A stretch of DNA of 26,930 nt from assembly GCA_023427945.1 (NCBI GenBank), contig JAEYZR010000303.1:1-26930 (forward strand). The letters run 5' to 3'. The position numbers were made by a program, and so were the translations under genes. This DNA is from Pseudomonadota bacterium (GTDB lineage: Bacteria; Pseudomonadota; Gammaproteobacteria; Burkholderiales; Burkholderiaceae_B). Of this stretch, positions 1 through 7,712 are shown in pieces (position 1 is the stretch's first letter; every line of letters starts with the position of its first letter). The notes under the pieces are model-generated. The model worked only from the letters and a program-made list of their open reading frames with translations, did not search any database and was not told the DNA's origin.

Positions 1-20
1 TCGTCAGGCGCGACTGACGA
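1..20. terminator. Possible hairpin terminator at left edge
   Basis: A perfect 7-bp inverted repeat (TCGTCAG, loop GCGCGA, CTGACGA) lies about 70 bases beyond the stop codon of the minus-strand amidohydrolase-like gene. There is no T-run, so rho-independent function is only a possibility. The hairpin might instead belong to a gene left of the window. Confidence 0.3.
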
Positions 21-52
21 GCCCGTGGTGATGGATGCGCACCGGCGACGTT

Positions 53-76
53 AACGGCAACGGCAACGGCAACGAA
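53..76. repeat. Short hexanucleotide tandem repeat (AACGGC)
   Basis: Three exact tandem copies of AACGGC are followed by a partial fourth (AACGAA). It lies in the short non-coding stretch just after the stop codon of the minus-strand gene. It is probably a slippage product with no evident function. Confidence 0.6.
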
Positions 77-90
77 AACCATCGACTCGT

Positions 91-1062
91 TCAGATCCCC
101 AATAGTTTCGCCGGGTTCTTTCGCATCATCTTGTCGATATCCGCTTCGGACACCCCTGCGGCCTTGACCGCGGCAATCTGATTCTCCACGCCATCGGGCG
201 GGGTCATCATGCCTTGTTGTCCGAGATCGGTGGAAAGCACCAGATGATCTGCCCCGATCTCCTTCACCGCCTCGGCCACGCTGGTGGCGTCCACCTTGTC
301 CCAGTGCGTCATCCACTTGTACTGGGCCGCAGGCCCGGTCATAAACTGCAGATAGCACATCTCGATCATGGCGCCCATGGCCGCCACTTCCTTGGCCTGG
401 GCAATCGACAGGCCTGGAATATTGGTCAGACCGTGCGTGATCAGGATATTGTTCACGCCCACTTCCTTGGCGCGGCGCACAACGGTCAGGACCTCGTCGG
501 CCGATACGTGACCCGTGGCCAGGACGAGGTTCTCGCGGGCAATGATCTTCAGTATTTCATCCATCTCCGGCGTCACCTTGCCGTCCACCGCCACCACCAA
601 CCCGGACTTGTCCTTGTCCACCAGCGTCTTGATGTGTTTGTCGGAATCGAATGTCGGCAACCAGACCACCTTGCCCCGTCCGCCCGACATACGGTGCATC
701 CACTCAACCGCCGAGGGATTCAGGCCTCCCACCGACTTGTTCAGCACGATACCGCCCCAGACTTCCAGGCCAGGTACATGCTGCATGGTCGTGGCCGCAC
801 GATCATTGGTCGTCACCACGTGGTTCTTGATGACGATGCCGCGCATGCCCTTGCGCTTGGCCAGCGTCGCCAGCTCGACATCCGTCAATGACCGGCCGAA
901 TACATCGGGGTCGGGATGCACGTGCATGTCGATCACGCCTGCGGCCGGACTGACTTTGGGTGGTGCGGGCGGAAATCCCACCTGAGCGCTGACCAGACTG
1001 GCCGCCCCCAGCAGACCTGCCCCCATGAAAGTGGACAGCCCGAATTTTCTGATTGTTGTCAT
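91..1062 (-). CDS. Exported amidohydrolase-like protein (DUF6282-type)
   Basis: A 323-residue protein that looks like a metal-dependent hydrolase of the amidohydrolase superfamily. The N-terminus is a signal peptide, with likely cleavage after the Ser-Ala near residue 26. A metal-binding His-x-His (MHVHPDPD, H47 and H49) follows, then further candidate ligands in LATGHVSADE, ITHG and LSTDLGQ, the usual order in TIM-barrel hydrolases. I chose ATG 1062 over an upstream start at 1113 because it has a GAGGAG ribosome site at good spacing and gives a clean signal peptide. It lies downstream of the IclR regulator on the same strand, so it probably belongs to the same catabolic unit as the divergent Bug/RraA/dehydrogenase genes. 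The substrate cannot be told from sequence. The DUF6282 assignment is from memory of the family pattern. Confidence 0.8.
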   Translation of the reverse strand: MTTIRKFGLSTFMGAGLLGAASLVSAQVGFPPAPPKVSPAAGVIDMHVHPDPDVFGRSLTDVELATLAKRKGMRGIVIKNHVVTTNDRAATTMQHVPGLEVWGGIVLNKSVGGLNPSAVEWMHRMSGGRGKVVWLPTFDSDKHIKTLVDKDKSGLVVAVDGKVTPEMDEILKIIARENLVLATGHVSADEVLTVVRRAKEVGVNNILITHGLTNIPGLSIAQAKEVAAMGAMIEMCYLQFMTGPAAQYKWMTHWDKVDATSVAEAVKEIGADHLVLSTDLGQQGMMTPPDGVENQIAAVKAAGVSEADIDKMMRKNPAKLLGI

Positions 1063-1238
1063 TGTTGTCTCCTCTCGCCCGTATGGGCTTTTGCTTTTGT
1101 AGGTGGCGCGCAACCTGGCAGGCAGTCCTGCGCGCCGTCCAGCAGTGTGAGCAGTCCAGCCGCCGTATAAAAGACGCCTGCGGAGACTTCAATCGAAAAT
1201 CTTTTTATTTATTGTGCGTGCCAACCTGATGGGTCGAG

Positions 1239-1976
1239 CTACTTTGTGTGGGACTGGCGCACGCCCATCATGGAGCGCGATAACTGACTGGCGGCGTCGA
1301 GAATGGCGTCTTTGTGCTGGAGCAGGACGGCTTCGGTCAGGCGGGAAATCGGCCCCGAAATGCAGATTGCACCCACCAGGCTCCAGTTCAGACCGTAGAC
1401 CGGCGCGGAAATGCTGGAGACTTCTGCGTCTCGCTCCCCCAATGACATCATGTAGCCCGCGCGCCGGACGGACTCGTAGGGTTCTTCAGGCTCACCGGAA
1501 AAGGCCAGCAGCACGCGACCCGGGCTGCCCAGATCCAAAGGCAGCGCAGCACCGATCCTGACATGGTGGCGTATGGATTTCGGTGCCTCGACACGGGCGA
1601 TGCAAATGCGCTGCCTGCCCTCGCGGACATAGAAAGTCGCGCTTTCGCCCGTCGCAGCAGATAGCGCCTGCAGGACAGGCTGCACGATCTCGATCACATT
1701 GAATGTTGCCTGATAGCAGGTGCCCAGCCAGCCCGCTGCGCGCGCCAGGCGCCACGTGCCATCGGCACGCTGCGCGAGGTAGTCGTCCAGCGCCAGTGTG
1801 CGGGCCAGTCGCAGGACGGTAGAACGGTGGCAACCGGTGCGCCGGCTGAGTTCGGCCAGCGACAGATAGGGGTCGTCCACCCCGAAAGCCTCGAGAATCC
1901 GCATCGCACGCCTGACGGCAACCACCCCGTCTTCCTCGGGAAGGTCCTCAGGCAACTTCGTTGATTGGTTTTTCAT
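1239..1976 (-). CDS. IclR-family transcriptional regulator
   Basis: About 245 residues with the two IclR parts. An N-terminal winged helix-turn-helix (AVRRAMRILEAF, then LSLAELSRRTGCHRSTVLRL) is followed by the C-terminal effector-binding domain (ESATFYVREGRQRICIARVE, GSPGRVLLAF, VSSISAPVYG, VGAICISGP). IclR proteins usually control neighbouring catabolic genes in response to a small aromatic or organic acid. Here the gene is divergent from the Bug receptor gene and upstream of the amidohydrolase-like gene, so it is the likely local regulator of both. ATG 1976 is preferred. ATG 1988 is an alternative four codons upstream, but it lies inside a palindrome that may be the operator. Neither start has a clear Shine-Dalgarno sequence. 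Confidence 0.93.
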   Translation of the reverse strand: MKNQSTKLPEDLPEEDGVVAVRRAMRILEAFGVDDPYLSLAELSRRTGCHRSTVLRLARTLALDDYLAQRADGTWRLARAAGWLGTCYQATFNVIEIVQPVLQALSAATGESATFYVREGRQRICIARVEAPKSIRHHVRIGAALPLDLGSPGRVLLAFSGEPEEPYESVRRAGYMMSLGERDAEVSSISAPVYGLNWSLVGAICISGPISRLTEAVLLQHKDAILDAASQLSRSMMGVRQSHTK

Positions 1977-1980
1977 TACA

Positions 1981-2027
1981 TGGAACATGTTTCGCTAGAC
2001 GAACTCGTATTGTATTGAGTGGAACAT
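1981..2027. promoter_or_regulatory. Putative IclR operator region
   Basis: Between the divergent regulator and Bug gene there is a near-perfect palindrome GGAACATGTTTC (1982-1993, one mismatch). A second copy of its left half, TGGAACAT, occurs at 2020-2027, and the first copy is at 1981-1988. Repeated half-sites in a divergent promoter fit an IclR-type operator. The assignment rests on position and symmetry only. Confidence 0.4.
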
Positions 2028-2071
2028 CGCATCACAATGGTCGCATCAAAAAACCTAGACAGGAGACGAGC

Positions 2072-3040
2072 ATGAAAACTCTCGCACGCGTGTTCACTGG
2101 ACTTGCACTGGTACTTGCCACAGGGGTGAGTGCCGCCCAGGACTATCCGAACAGGCCGATCCGCATGATCGTTCCCTTCCCTCCCGGCGGAGGCACCGAC
2201 GTGCTGGCTCGCGAGGCAGCCATCGCGGTGTCCAAAGGCACCGGCTGGACCATCATCCCCGAGAATCGTCCCGGCTCGGGCGGCAATATCGGCGTGGACA
2301 TCGTGGCCAAATCGACGCCTGACGGTTACTCGATCGTGCTGGGTCAGACCAGCAACCTGGCCATCAACCCCACGCTGTTCCCCAAGCTGCCCTACGACCC
2401 GGAGAAAGACCTGGCAACCATCGGCCTGATTGCCGATGCACCCCTGGTGATCGTCGTACCCGCCAATTCGGCGCTGAAATCGTTCGATGACATGATCGAG
2501 GTCGCGAAAAAAGATCCTGGTCGACTGACCTATGCAAGCTCAGGCAACGGCACCGTCGCTCACCTGGCCGCTGTGCAGCTGCAAAAAGCGGCGGGCATCG
2601 AACTCACCCACATTCCATACAAGGGTGCGGCCCAGGCATCCAACGATCTGATCGGCGGGCAGATCGACATGTACCTGTCCTCGGTTCCTACTTTGATCGG
2701 CCATGTGCGCAACGGCAAGATGCGCGCCCTGGCAGTGACGTCCGCGGATCGCAGCCCGGACCTGCCCGACACCCCGACCATTGCCGAACGTGGCAACCCC
2801 GGGTTCGAGGCCGTCACCTGGTTCGGTCTGGCGGCACCGGCCGGCGTGCCCGAAGACATCATCGTCCGTCTGAACTCGGAGTTCAACAAGGCGCTGCAAT
2901 CTGCCGAGCTCGGCAAGAAATACCGCGAACAAGGTGCTCGCGTACTGACCAGCACGCCGCAGGAGTTTGCCAAGCTCATCCATAACGACCGCATTCGCTG
3001 GGGCACGATCGTCAAGGAGTCGGGCGCCCAGGTCGAATGA
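2072..3040 (+). CDS. Bug/TctC-family periplasmic substrate-binding protein
   Basis: A 322-residue tripartite-tricarboxylate-transporter-type receptor (Bug family), very abundant in Alcaligenaceae. It has a Sec signal peptide (MKTLARVFTGLALVLATG, cleavage near residue 22). The family hallmark after it is YPNRPIRMIVPFPPGGGTDVLAR, split here as YPNRPIR and IVPFPPGGGTD. Later hallmarks are PENRPGSGGNIG, DGYSIVLG, HIPYKGAAQASNDLIGGQID and PDTPTIAERGNPGFE. It binds a carboxylated solute in the periplasm. No TctA/TctB membrane genes are adjacent, so it is an orphan receptor, as most Bug genes are. ATG 2072 has AGGAGA nine bases upstream, which excludes the longer upstream reading. It starts the plus-strand catabolic unit. 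Confidence 0.95.
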   Translation: MKTLARVFTGLALVLATGVSAAQDYPNRPIRMIVPFPPGGGTDVLAREAAIAVSKGTGWTIIPENRPGSGGNIGVDIVAKSTPDGYSIVLGQTSNLAINPTLFPKLPYDPEKDLATIGLIADAPLVIVVPANSALKSFDDMIEVAKKDPGRLTYASSGNGTVAHLAAVQLQKAAGIELTHIPYKGAAQASNDLIGGQIDMYLSSVPTLIGHVRNGKMRALAVTSADRSPDLPDTPTIAERGNPGFEAVTWFGLAAPAGVPEDIIVRLNSEFNKALQSAELGKKYREQGARVLTSTPQEFAKLIHNDRIRWGTIVKESGAQVE

Positions 3041-3170
3041 TCGGGCGGCTTCGGGCGGGCACCTTTGCCGCCTGATGCCCCCCTCACCGCAGAACGGGTT
3101 TACCGGCCATGCCGGCGCCGCCGTCCACAGGCAGCACCAGGAAAAGACACTTCTTCAATTGGGAACACTA

Positions 3171-3854
3171 ATGAACAATCCTGACATCATCAAAGATTTT
3201 CCCCGCGTCGATGACGATATCGTGCGCCGTGCCTCGCGCCTGCAGCCCGCGATCCTGGCCGATGTCGCCGGGCGGCGTGGCGCGCTCGATGGACGCATCC
3301 GGCCACTGAGCCCAGGCATGAAGCTGGCGGGATCGGCCTTCACGGTCGAAGTGAGACCGGGCGACAACCTGATGATTCATGCGGCCATCGCACTGGCCAA
3401 ACCCGGTGACGTGCTGGTCATCGACGGCAAGGGCGACCTGAGCGCCGCACTCATGGGCACCATCATGATGACCGCCTGCAAGAAGCTCGGCATCGCCGGC
3501 GTGGTGATGGACGGCGCAGCGCGTGACGTGACGGAAATCATCGACATGGACTACCCCGTGTTTGCAGCGGGCACCAATCCCAACGGCCCCACAAAAAACG
3601 TACCGGGCCGTATTGGCCATCCTGTGGCGGTGGGCGGGGTGACGGTCAATCCCGGCGACTTCGTGATTGGCGACGCGGATGGCGTGGTGGTGGTCGAGCG
3701 CGAGAAGATCGAAGGCCTGCTGGCCGCGGGCGAGAAAAAAGAACGTGATGAGGCCGAGCGTATCGCCGCCATCAAGAACGGCGACACCGAAGCAAAATGG
3801 CTGACCGCAGCACTGCGCAACGCCGGCGTGCTCAAAGAAGGAGAGACGCTGTGA
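3171..3854 (+). CDS. RraA-family aldolase/decarboxylase-like protein
   Basis: A 227-residue protein of the RraA/class II HMG-CHA aldolase family. Visible family features are GMKLAGSAFTVEVRPGDNL near the N-terminus, the glycine-rich GDVLVIDGKGDLSAALMG, and the metal/substrate motif GVVMDGAARD (R118-D119). Then come PNGPTKNVPG and GDFVIGDADGVVVV. The Arg-Asp pair that holds the metal and pyruvyl group in the aldolases is present, so it is probably an enzyme (retro-aldol or oxaloacetate-type decarboxylase), not only an RNase E regulator. ATG 3171 was chosen because sequence upstream has no family similarity; the ribosome site (GGGAA) is weak. Its stop overlaps the GTG start of the next gene, so the two are translationally coupled. 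The substrate is unknown. Confidence 0.9.
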   Translation: MNNPDIIKDFPRVDDDIVRRASRLQPAILADVAGRRGALDGRIRPLSPGMKLAGSAFTVEVRPGDNLMIHAAIALAKPGDVLVIDGKGDLSAALMGTIMMTACKKLGIAGVVMDGAARDVTEIIDMDYPVFAAGTNPNGPTKNVPGRIGHPVAVGGVTVNPGDFVIGDADGVVVVEREKIEGLLAAGEKKERDEAERIAAIKNGDTEAKWLTAALRNAGVLKEGETL

Positions 3855-4798
3855 ATGCCGCCGGTTCTGCCAGACCGGCCATCCTGGTGACCGGTAGCGA
3901 TCTGGCTGCGCAGGCGCTGGCATCGCTTGGCGACTACGACATGGTCTACGCCGGAGCCAAGCCTTCTGACGAAGACATCGTGAATCTTTGCCGCCAGCGC
4001 AATCCGGTGGCGATCATCGTGCGCTACGGCAAGGTGGGCGCGGCCGCGATGGACGCCGCGCCGAACTTGCGGGTGATATCCAAGCACGGCAGTGGCACTG
4101 ACACCATCGACAAACATGCAGCAGCGCAACGTGGCATCGAAGTCGTCGCTGCGGCTGGCGCCAACGCTGCAGCGGTCGCCGAACAGGCGCTTGCGCTGTT
4201 GCTGGCGTGTGCCAAGTCAATCGTGTCGCTGGATGCCCGCATGCGCGACGGCCATTGGGACAAGGCTACGCACAAAAGCCTGGAACTGGCGGGCAAGACG
4301 ATCGGACTGGTCGGACTCGGTGCCATCGGGCAGCGTATGGGCGCGATGGTGCACAGCATGCAGATGCGTGTGATCGGCTACGACCCGTATGCCGACAACC
4401 TCCCCGACTACATCGAAAGCGTTCCCCTGGAAAGGCTCTGGTCCGAGTCCGATGTGATTTCATTGCACTGTCCCTTGACCGAGACAAACCGCGAGATGGT
4501 GAACGCCGCCACACTCGCCCTGTGTCGCCCAGGCATGATCCTGGTGAACACGGCACGCGGTGGTCTGGTGAACGAACAAGCCTTGCTCGATGCGCTGCAC
4601 TCGGGCCATGTGATGGCTGCCGGTCTGGACAGCTTTGCGGTTGAACCGATGGTGCAGGACCATCCCTTCCAGCGGGAGTCCGGTATCGTCCTCAGCCCGC
4701 ACATAGGCGGGGTAACCGGCGCTGCCTACGTCAACATGGGCGTGGCGGCGGCACGCAACGCCCTGGCTGTGCTGGCCAGTACTTCCGCGCATTCCTAG
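3851..4798 (+). CDS. D-isomer-specific 2-hydroxyacid dehydrogenase (GTG start)
   Basis: A 315-residue NAD(P)-dependent dehydrogenase that oxidises or reduces D-2-hydroxy acids, nearest in pattern to phosphoglycerate dehydrogenase-like enzymes. The nucleotide-binding loop GLGAIG is at residues 155-160. The catalytic triad is R236 (NTARGGLV), E265 (GLDSFAVEP) and H284 (LSPHIGGVTG). I chose GTG 3851, which overlaps the upstream stop as GTGA and is preceded by AAGAAGGAGAG at correct spacing; an upstream ATG at 3797 would lie deep inside the RraA gene. With the RraA-like aldolase it probably processes a hydroxy or keto acid taken up through the Bug receptor. That pathway is inferred from position. 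Confidence 0.92.
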   Translation: MNAAGSARPAILVTGSDLAAQALASLGDYDMVYAGAKPSDEDIVNLCRQRNPVAIIVRYGKVGAAAMDAAPNLRVISKHGSGTDTIDKHAAAQRGIEVVAAAGANAAAVAEQALALLLACAKSIVSLDARMRDGHWDKATHKSLELAGKTIGLVGLGAIGQRMGAMVHSMQMRVIGYDPYADNLPDYIESVPLERLWSESDVISLHCPLTETNREMVNAATLALCRPGMILVNTARGGLVNEQALLDALHSGHVMAAGLDSFAVEPMVQDHPFQRESGIVLSPHIGGVTGAAYVNMGVAAARNALAVLASTSAHS

Positions 4799-4814
4799 AA
4801 GTACCTGGCCAGCA
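4770..4814. terminator. Strong hairpin between convergent genes
   Basis: A 16-bp inverted repeat with a single bulged base: the left arm at 4770-4785 begins TGCTGGCCAG and the right arm at 4798-4814 ends CTGGCCAGCA, with a 12-base loop. It spans the stop codon of the dehydrogenase gene and faces the end of the convergent receptor gene, so it could act for both strands. There is no clear T-run. Confidence 0.5.
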
Positions 4815-4828
4815 CGTCCTGGCGTCGA

Positions 4829-7132
4829 TCAGTACCGGGCCTGGAGTGTGAGCATGAAGCTGCGAGGCTCACCGTACCAGTTGCCGCCGCGCTCCGAACC
4901 CAGCGTGCGGTAATACTTCTTGTCGAACACGTTGTTCACATTCAGCGCCGTCGACAGATTCTTGTTCACACGGTAGCCCACGCGTGCATCCCACAGCGCA
5001 TACATGCCCTGGTTCAGCTCGATGGTGCCGCTGGTCTTGTAGGTGCGGCTCTGCACGCGCACACCGCCCCCCACGTCGATGTTGTTCAGGTCACCCGGCA
5101 GGCGATAGTTGGTCCACAAGCGGAACATGTGCTTGGGCGTGAACGTGCTGTAGGGACGGCGTTCGTTGGCGCTGGGTGCGCCTGATGCCGTGCGATCACG
5201 CAGGTACTTGGTCGTGTTGTACGTGTAGCCTGCCGCAGCATTCCAGTTCGGTGCCAGTGCGCCACTCAGCTCGGCCTCGAAACCCTGGCTGCGCACCTTG
5301 CCATCGTTCAGGAAGCACGAGCCGCCGGTCGGTGAACCCGCGCAAGGCTGGGGGAAGTTCGGATCGACTTGCGAGCGCCCTTCTTCGTTGGTGCGGAACA
5401 CGGCCAGCGAAGTATTCAGGCGGCCACCATACAGGCTGCCCTTGATGCCCAACTCGTAGTTCTTGCCGGTTGCCGGATCCAGCGGCGAGCCGTCGGCCTT
5501 GAAGCTTCCCGCCTGCGACCGGAAGATCTCGGCATAACTTGCATAAGCCGTCCACTCGGGCGTGACGTCCAGGGTCAAGGCACCGTAGGGCGTGAACTCA
5601 TCGCTGTCCTTGGAGCGTGCAGTGGTACGCGAAGTGACCCGGTTGTAGACCGACTGGCGATAGTTGCTGTAGCGCCCGCCCACGCTGAGCTTGAGCGGAT
5701 CCAGCAGTGTCAGTCGCAGCGAACCATAGATACCGTTCTGTTCGGTGTGCGTGTTGTTGCGCGTCTGCGGACGCGCCGGGCGAGTCGGGAACGAAGGATA
5801 GTCGTGGGGGTTGAACGTGAAAGCGTTGACCCTGGGATTGTCCACCGCCATCGACTGCGACGACGCATCGTAGGATCGCTCCCAGTAATTGGCGCCCACG
5901 ATAAAATCATGCCGCTTGCCCCGCGCCGAGAACGCGCCCTCAAGCGAGGCGTCGACTGCGTTCTGTTCACTATCGCCGATGGCTTCGAATGCCGACAGCG
6001 TCGGGCCCATGCCGGTGGCACGATCCACGGTGCCGAAGGCCGAACCTGAATAGTCGTGGCTGCGTTCACGCGTTTGCGTAGCCCCCAGACGCAAGCGCCA
6101 GTCTTCGTTGAAACGATGCGTCAGATCGGTGAACAGCGTGGTGCGCTCGAAGTTAGAGTGCGACCATGCCGCATTCAGATAAGTATCGCGACTCAGTCCC
6201 AGATCGCCACCATCGGAATACCGCGGCAGACCACCGTAGAACGGGGTCATCTTGTTGCGCTCGTAACTGAAACCGGCGCCCAGTGTCGTATCCGGCGTGA
6301 GATCGAACTCCACGATGCCATAACCGACCGTGCGTTTGGTATTGGCGATATCGAAGAAGAAGTCGTTGTCCTGATAGGCGCCCACGATGCGGCCCCGGAT
6401 CGTGCCGCTTGCATTGAGCCGGCTCGTGAGATCGAACTCGCCACGGTGATTCGACCAGGAGCCCGTGCTTGCCCGTCCGCTCACCGCGAAATCCGCCAGG
6501 GGACGCTTGCGCACGAGGTTCACCGTACCGCCGGGTTCGCCCGCGCCGTTGTACAGACCCGCCGGCCCCCGCAAGACCTCGACGCGATCATAGATCGCCA
6601 TATCGGGTTGGGTGAAGAACCCGCTGCCCGATTGGGTGGGCACGCCATCGAATTGAATGTTCTCGATCTTGTAGCCACGCGAGTAATAGGCTCGTTCGTA
6701 GTTGTTCGTGTCCTGAACGGTAATGCCCGTCGTGTTCGCCAGCACATCGCCCAGGCTGGTCATGTTCTGCTCGTCCAGACGCTCGCGTGTGATCACGCTC
6801 ACCGATTGGGGAATTTCCTTCAGCGCCTGTGTACGTTTGCCCAGGGTCATGGCCGGCGTCGTATAGCTGCCGGTTCCCTCCGTCGTGGCGGGATCGAAAT
6901 GCCGGCCGCTTACCGTGACTTCCGGCAGCAGCGTCGCGCCTGAATCGGGTGTCGCGGCTGTATCTGGCGAGGCCGTTGGACTTGCGCTGACCGTAGCGGA
7001 CTGCGCCATTGCCACGGAATGAGAAAGCACCAAAAGGCTGGCAAACAACAGAGCAGGCTTATGCGCATTCGACGCAGGATAGCGCGCCACCCAAAGAGGC
7101 GGTGAGAGGGTCATGGTAGGAAGGTCGTCCAT
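4829..7132 (-). CDS. TonB-dependent siderophore receptor
   Basis: An outer-membrane ferric-siderophore receptor of about 767 residues. After a signal peptide (hydrophobic LLFASLLVLSHSVAMAQ) comes a possible TonB box (LLPEVTVSG). The plug follows (ALKEIPQSVSVITRERL, SLGDVLANTTGITV, YYSRGYKIENIQFDG, VEVLRGPAGLYNGAGEPGG), then a long beta-barrel ending in SFMLTLQARY with the expected C-terminal aromatic residue. This is the FhuE/FpvA type. There is no N-terminal signalling domain between signal peptide and plug and no FecI/FecR pair beside it, so it is probably not a transducer. Start is uncertain: ATG 7132 and ATG 7114 both lack a clear ribosome site, and a TTG at 7159 is open. No transporter or siderophore genes are adjacent, so the ligand is unknown. 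Confidence 0.95.
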   Translation of the reverse strand: MDDLPTMTLSPPLWVARYPASNAHKPALLFASLLVLSHSVAMAQSATVSASPTASPDTAATPDSGATLLPEVTVSGRHFDPATTEGTGSYTTPAMTLGKRTQALKEIPQSVSVITRERLDEQNMTSLGDVLANTTGITVQDTNNYERAYYSRGYKIENIQFDGVPTQSGSGFFTQPDMAIYDRVEVLRGPAGLYNGAGEPGGTVNLVRKRPLADFAVSGRASTGSWSNHRGEFDLTSRLNASGTIRGRIVGAYQDNDFFFDIANTKRTVGYGIVEFDLTPDTTLGAGFSYERNKMTPFYGGLPRYSDGGDLGLSRDTYLNAAWSHSNFERTTLFTDLTHRFNEDWRLRLGATQTRERSHDYSGSAFGTVDRATGMGPTLSAFEAIGDSEQNAVDASLEGAFSARGKRHDFIVGANYWERSYDASSQSMAVDNPRVNAFTFNPHDYPSFPTRPARPQTRNNTHTEQNGIYGSLRLTLLDPLKLSVGGRYSNYRQSVYNRVTSRTTARSKDSDEFTPYGALTLDVTPEWTAYASYAEIFRSQAGSFKADGSPLDPATGKNYELGIKGSLYGGRLNTSLAVFRTNEEGRSQVDPNFPQPCAGSPTGGSCFLNDGKVRSQGFEAELSGALAPNWNAAAGYTYNTTKYLRDRTASGAPSANERRPYSTFTPKHMFRLWTNYRLPGDLNNIDVGGGVRVQSRTYKTSGTIELNQGMYALWDARVGYRVNKNLSTALNVNNVFDKKYYRTLGSERGGNWYGEPRSFMLTLQARY

Positions 7133-7172
7133 CGCCAGCAACCGCGAGTGCGCCGGCAAAGATAGGAATGTT

Positions 7173-7191
7173 AATGCGAATTACTATTATT
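7173..7191 (-). promoter_or_regulatory. Fur-box-like sequence upstream of receptor
   Basis: Read on the minus strand the site is AATAATAGTAATTCGCATT. It shares the (A/G)ATAAT-nnTAAT core of the Fur consensus but matches only about 11 of 19 positions. It lies 41-59 bases upstream of ATG 7132, a typical place for iron repression of a siderophore receptor. Confidence 0.45.
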
Positions 7192-7300
7192 ACATCAATT
7201 CGCTAGAAATTGTGTAGTTTTGCGGCAATGCTGCCCTATCGTCCTCGAATATCTCTCGCATCGCGACGGCGCAGTGGAACGACTCATGAATCCACACTCA

Positions 7301-7352
7301 GAGGCCCTCAATGATCACTTCGGGATGGCCGAGCAACGATCATCGGGGCCTC
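7301..7352. repeat. Long interrupted inverted repeat (hairpin)
   Basis: Left arm GAGGCCC-tca-ATGATC (7301-7316) pairs with right arm GATCAT-c-GGGGCCTC (7338-7352), giving about 13 paired bases with a small internal loop and a 21-base apical loop. It lies between the receptor gene start and the end of the small lipoprotein gene. It could be a terminator for the lipoprotein transcript, although no T-run follows, or a structured regulatory site. Confidence 0.55.
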
Positions 7353-7377
7353 TATTGCGCCTTGAATACGCTGCGAC

Positions 7378-7683
7378 CTAATTCCTGTAGCGATCAAGTT
7401 TTTCGAGTTTCCACTTCTCGACAGCCTTGTCGAATACGAAAAACATGTCGGTATCACTGTCGCGCGTTTTCAGATAGACAGTGCACACATAACCGTTGTC
7501 GACCGGCTTGCACGATTTCACAGAGGTCTGCGCCAACTGCTTCTTCAGCTCTTCATCATGGGCTGCGGCTTTGTAGTGCTCATAGATGGCCTGCTTTACC
7601 TGGTCTTCGCTAGGAGAGCCATTTGCCGAGCAGGCCGACAAAGCGAATGCTGCAAATACCAGGACGGTCATTTCTTTAATCAT
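7378..7683 (-). CDS. Small putative lipoprotein
   Basis: A 101-residue protein of unknown function. It begins with a lipoprotein signal peptide (MIKEMTVLVFAAFALSAC, lipobox LSAC, acylated Cys18), so the mature part is membrane-anchored in the periplasm. The mature part is polar, with a second pair of cysteines (SCKPVDNGYVC) that could form a disulfide. It ends in a short beta-rich stretch (DTDMFFVFDKAVEKWKLEKL). ATG 7683 was preferred over ATG 7701 because it has AAAGG at good spacing and gives a standard signal peptide. The gene follows the YbjN-like gene by about 30 bases on the same strand, so the two are probably co-transcribed. Confidence 0.78.
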   Translation of the reverse strand: MIKEMTVLVFAAFALSACSANGSPSEDQVKQAIYEHYKAAAHDEELKKQLAQTSVKSCKPVDNGYVCTVYLKTRDSDTDMFFVFDKAVEKWKLEKLDRYRN

Positions 7684-7712
7684 TGAATAGCCTTTGAACA
7701 TGAGAGAACCCT

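Noticed and set aside
6056..6943. 295-residue open frame on the plus strand
   Set aside because: It is antisense to the plug and early barrel of the TonB-dependent receptor, with low-complexity His/Arg-rich content and no family motif.
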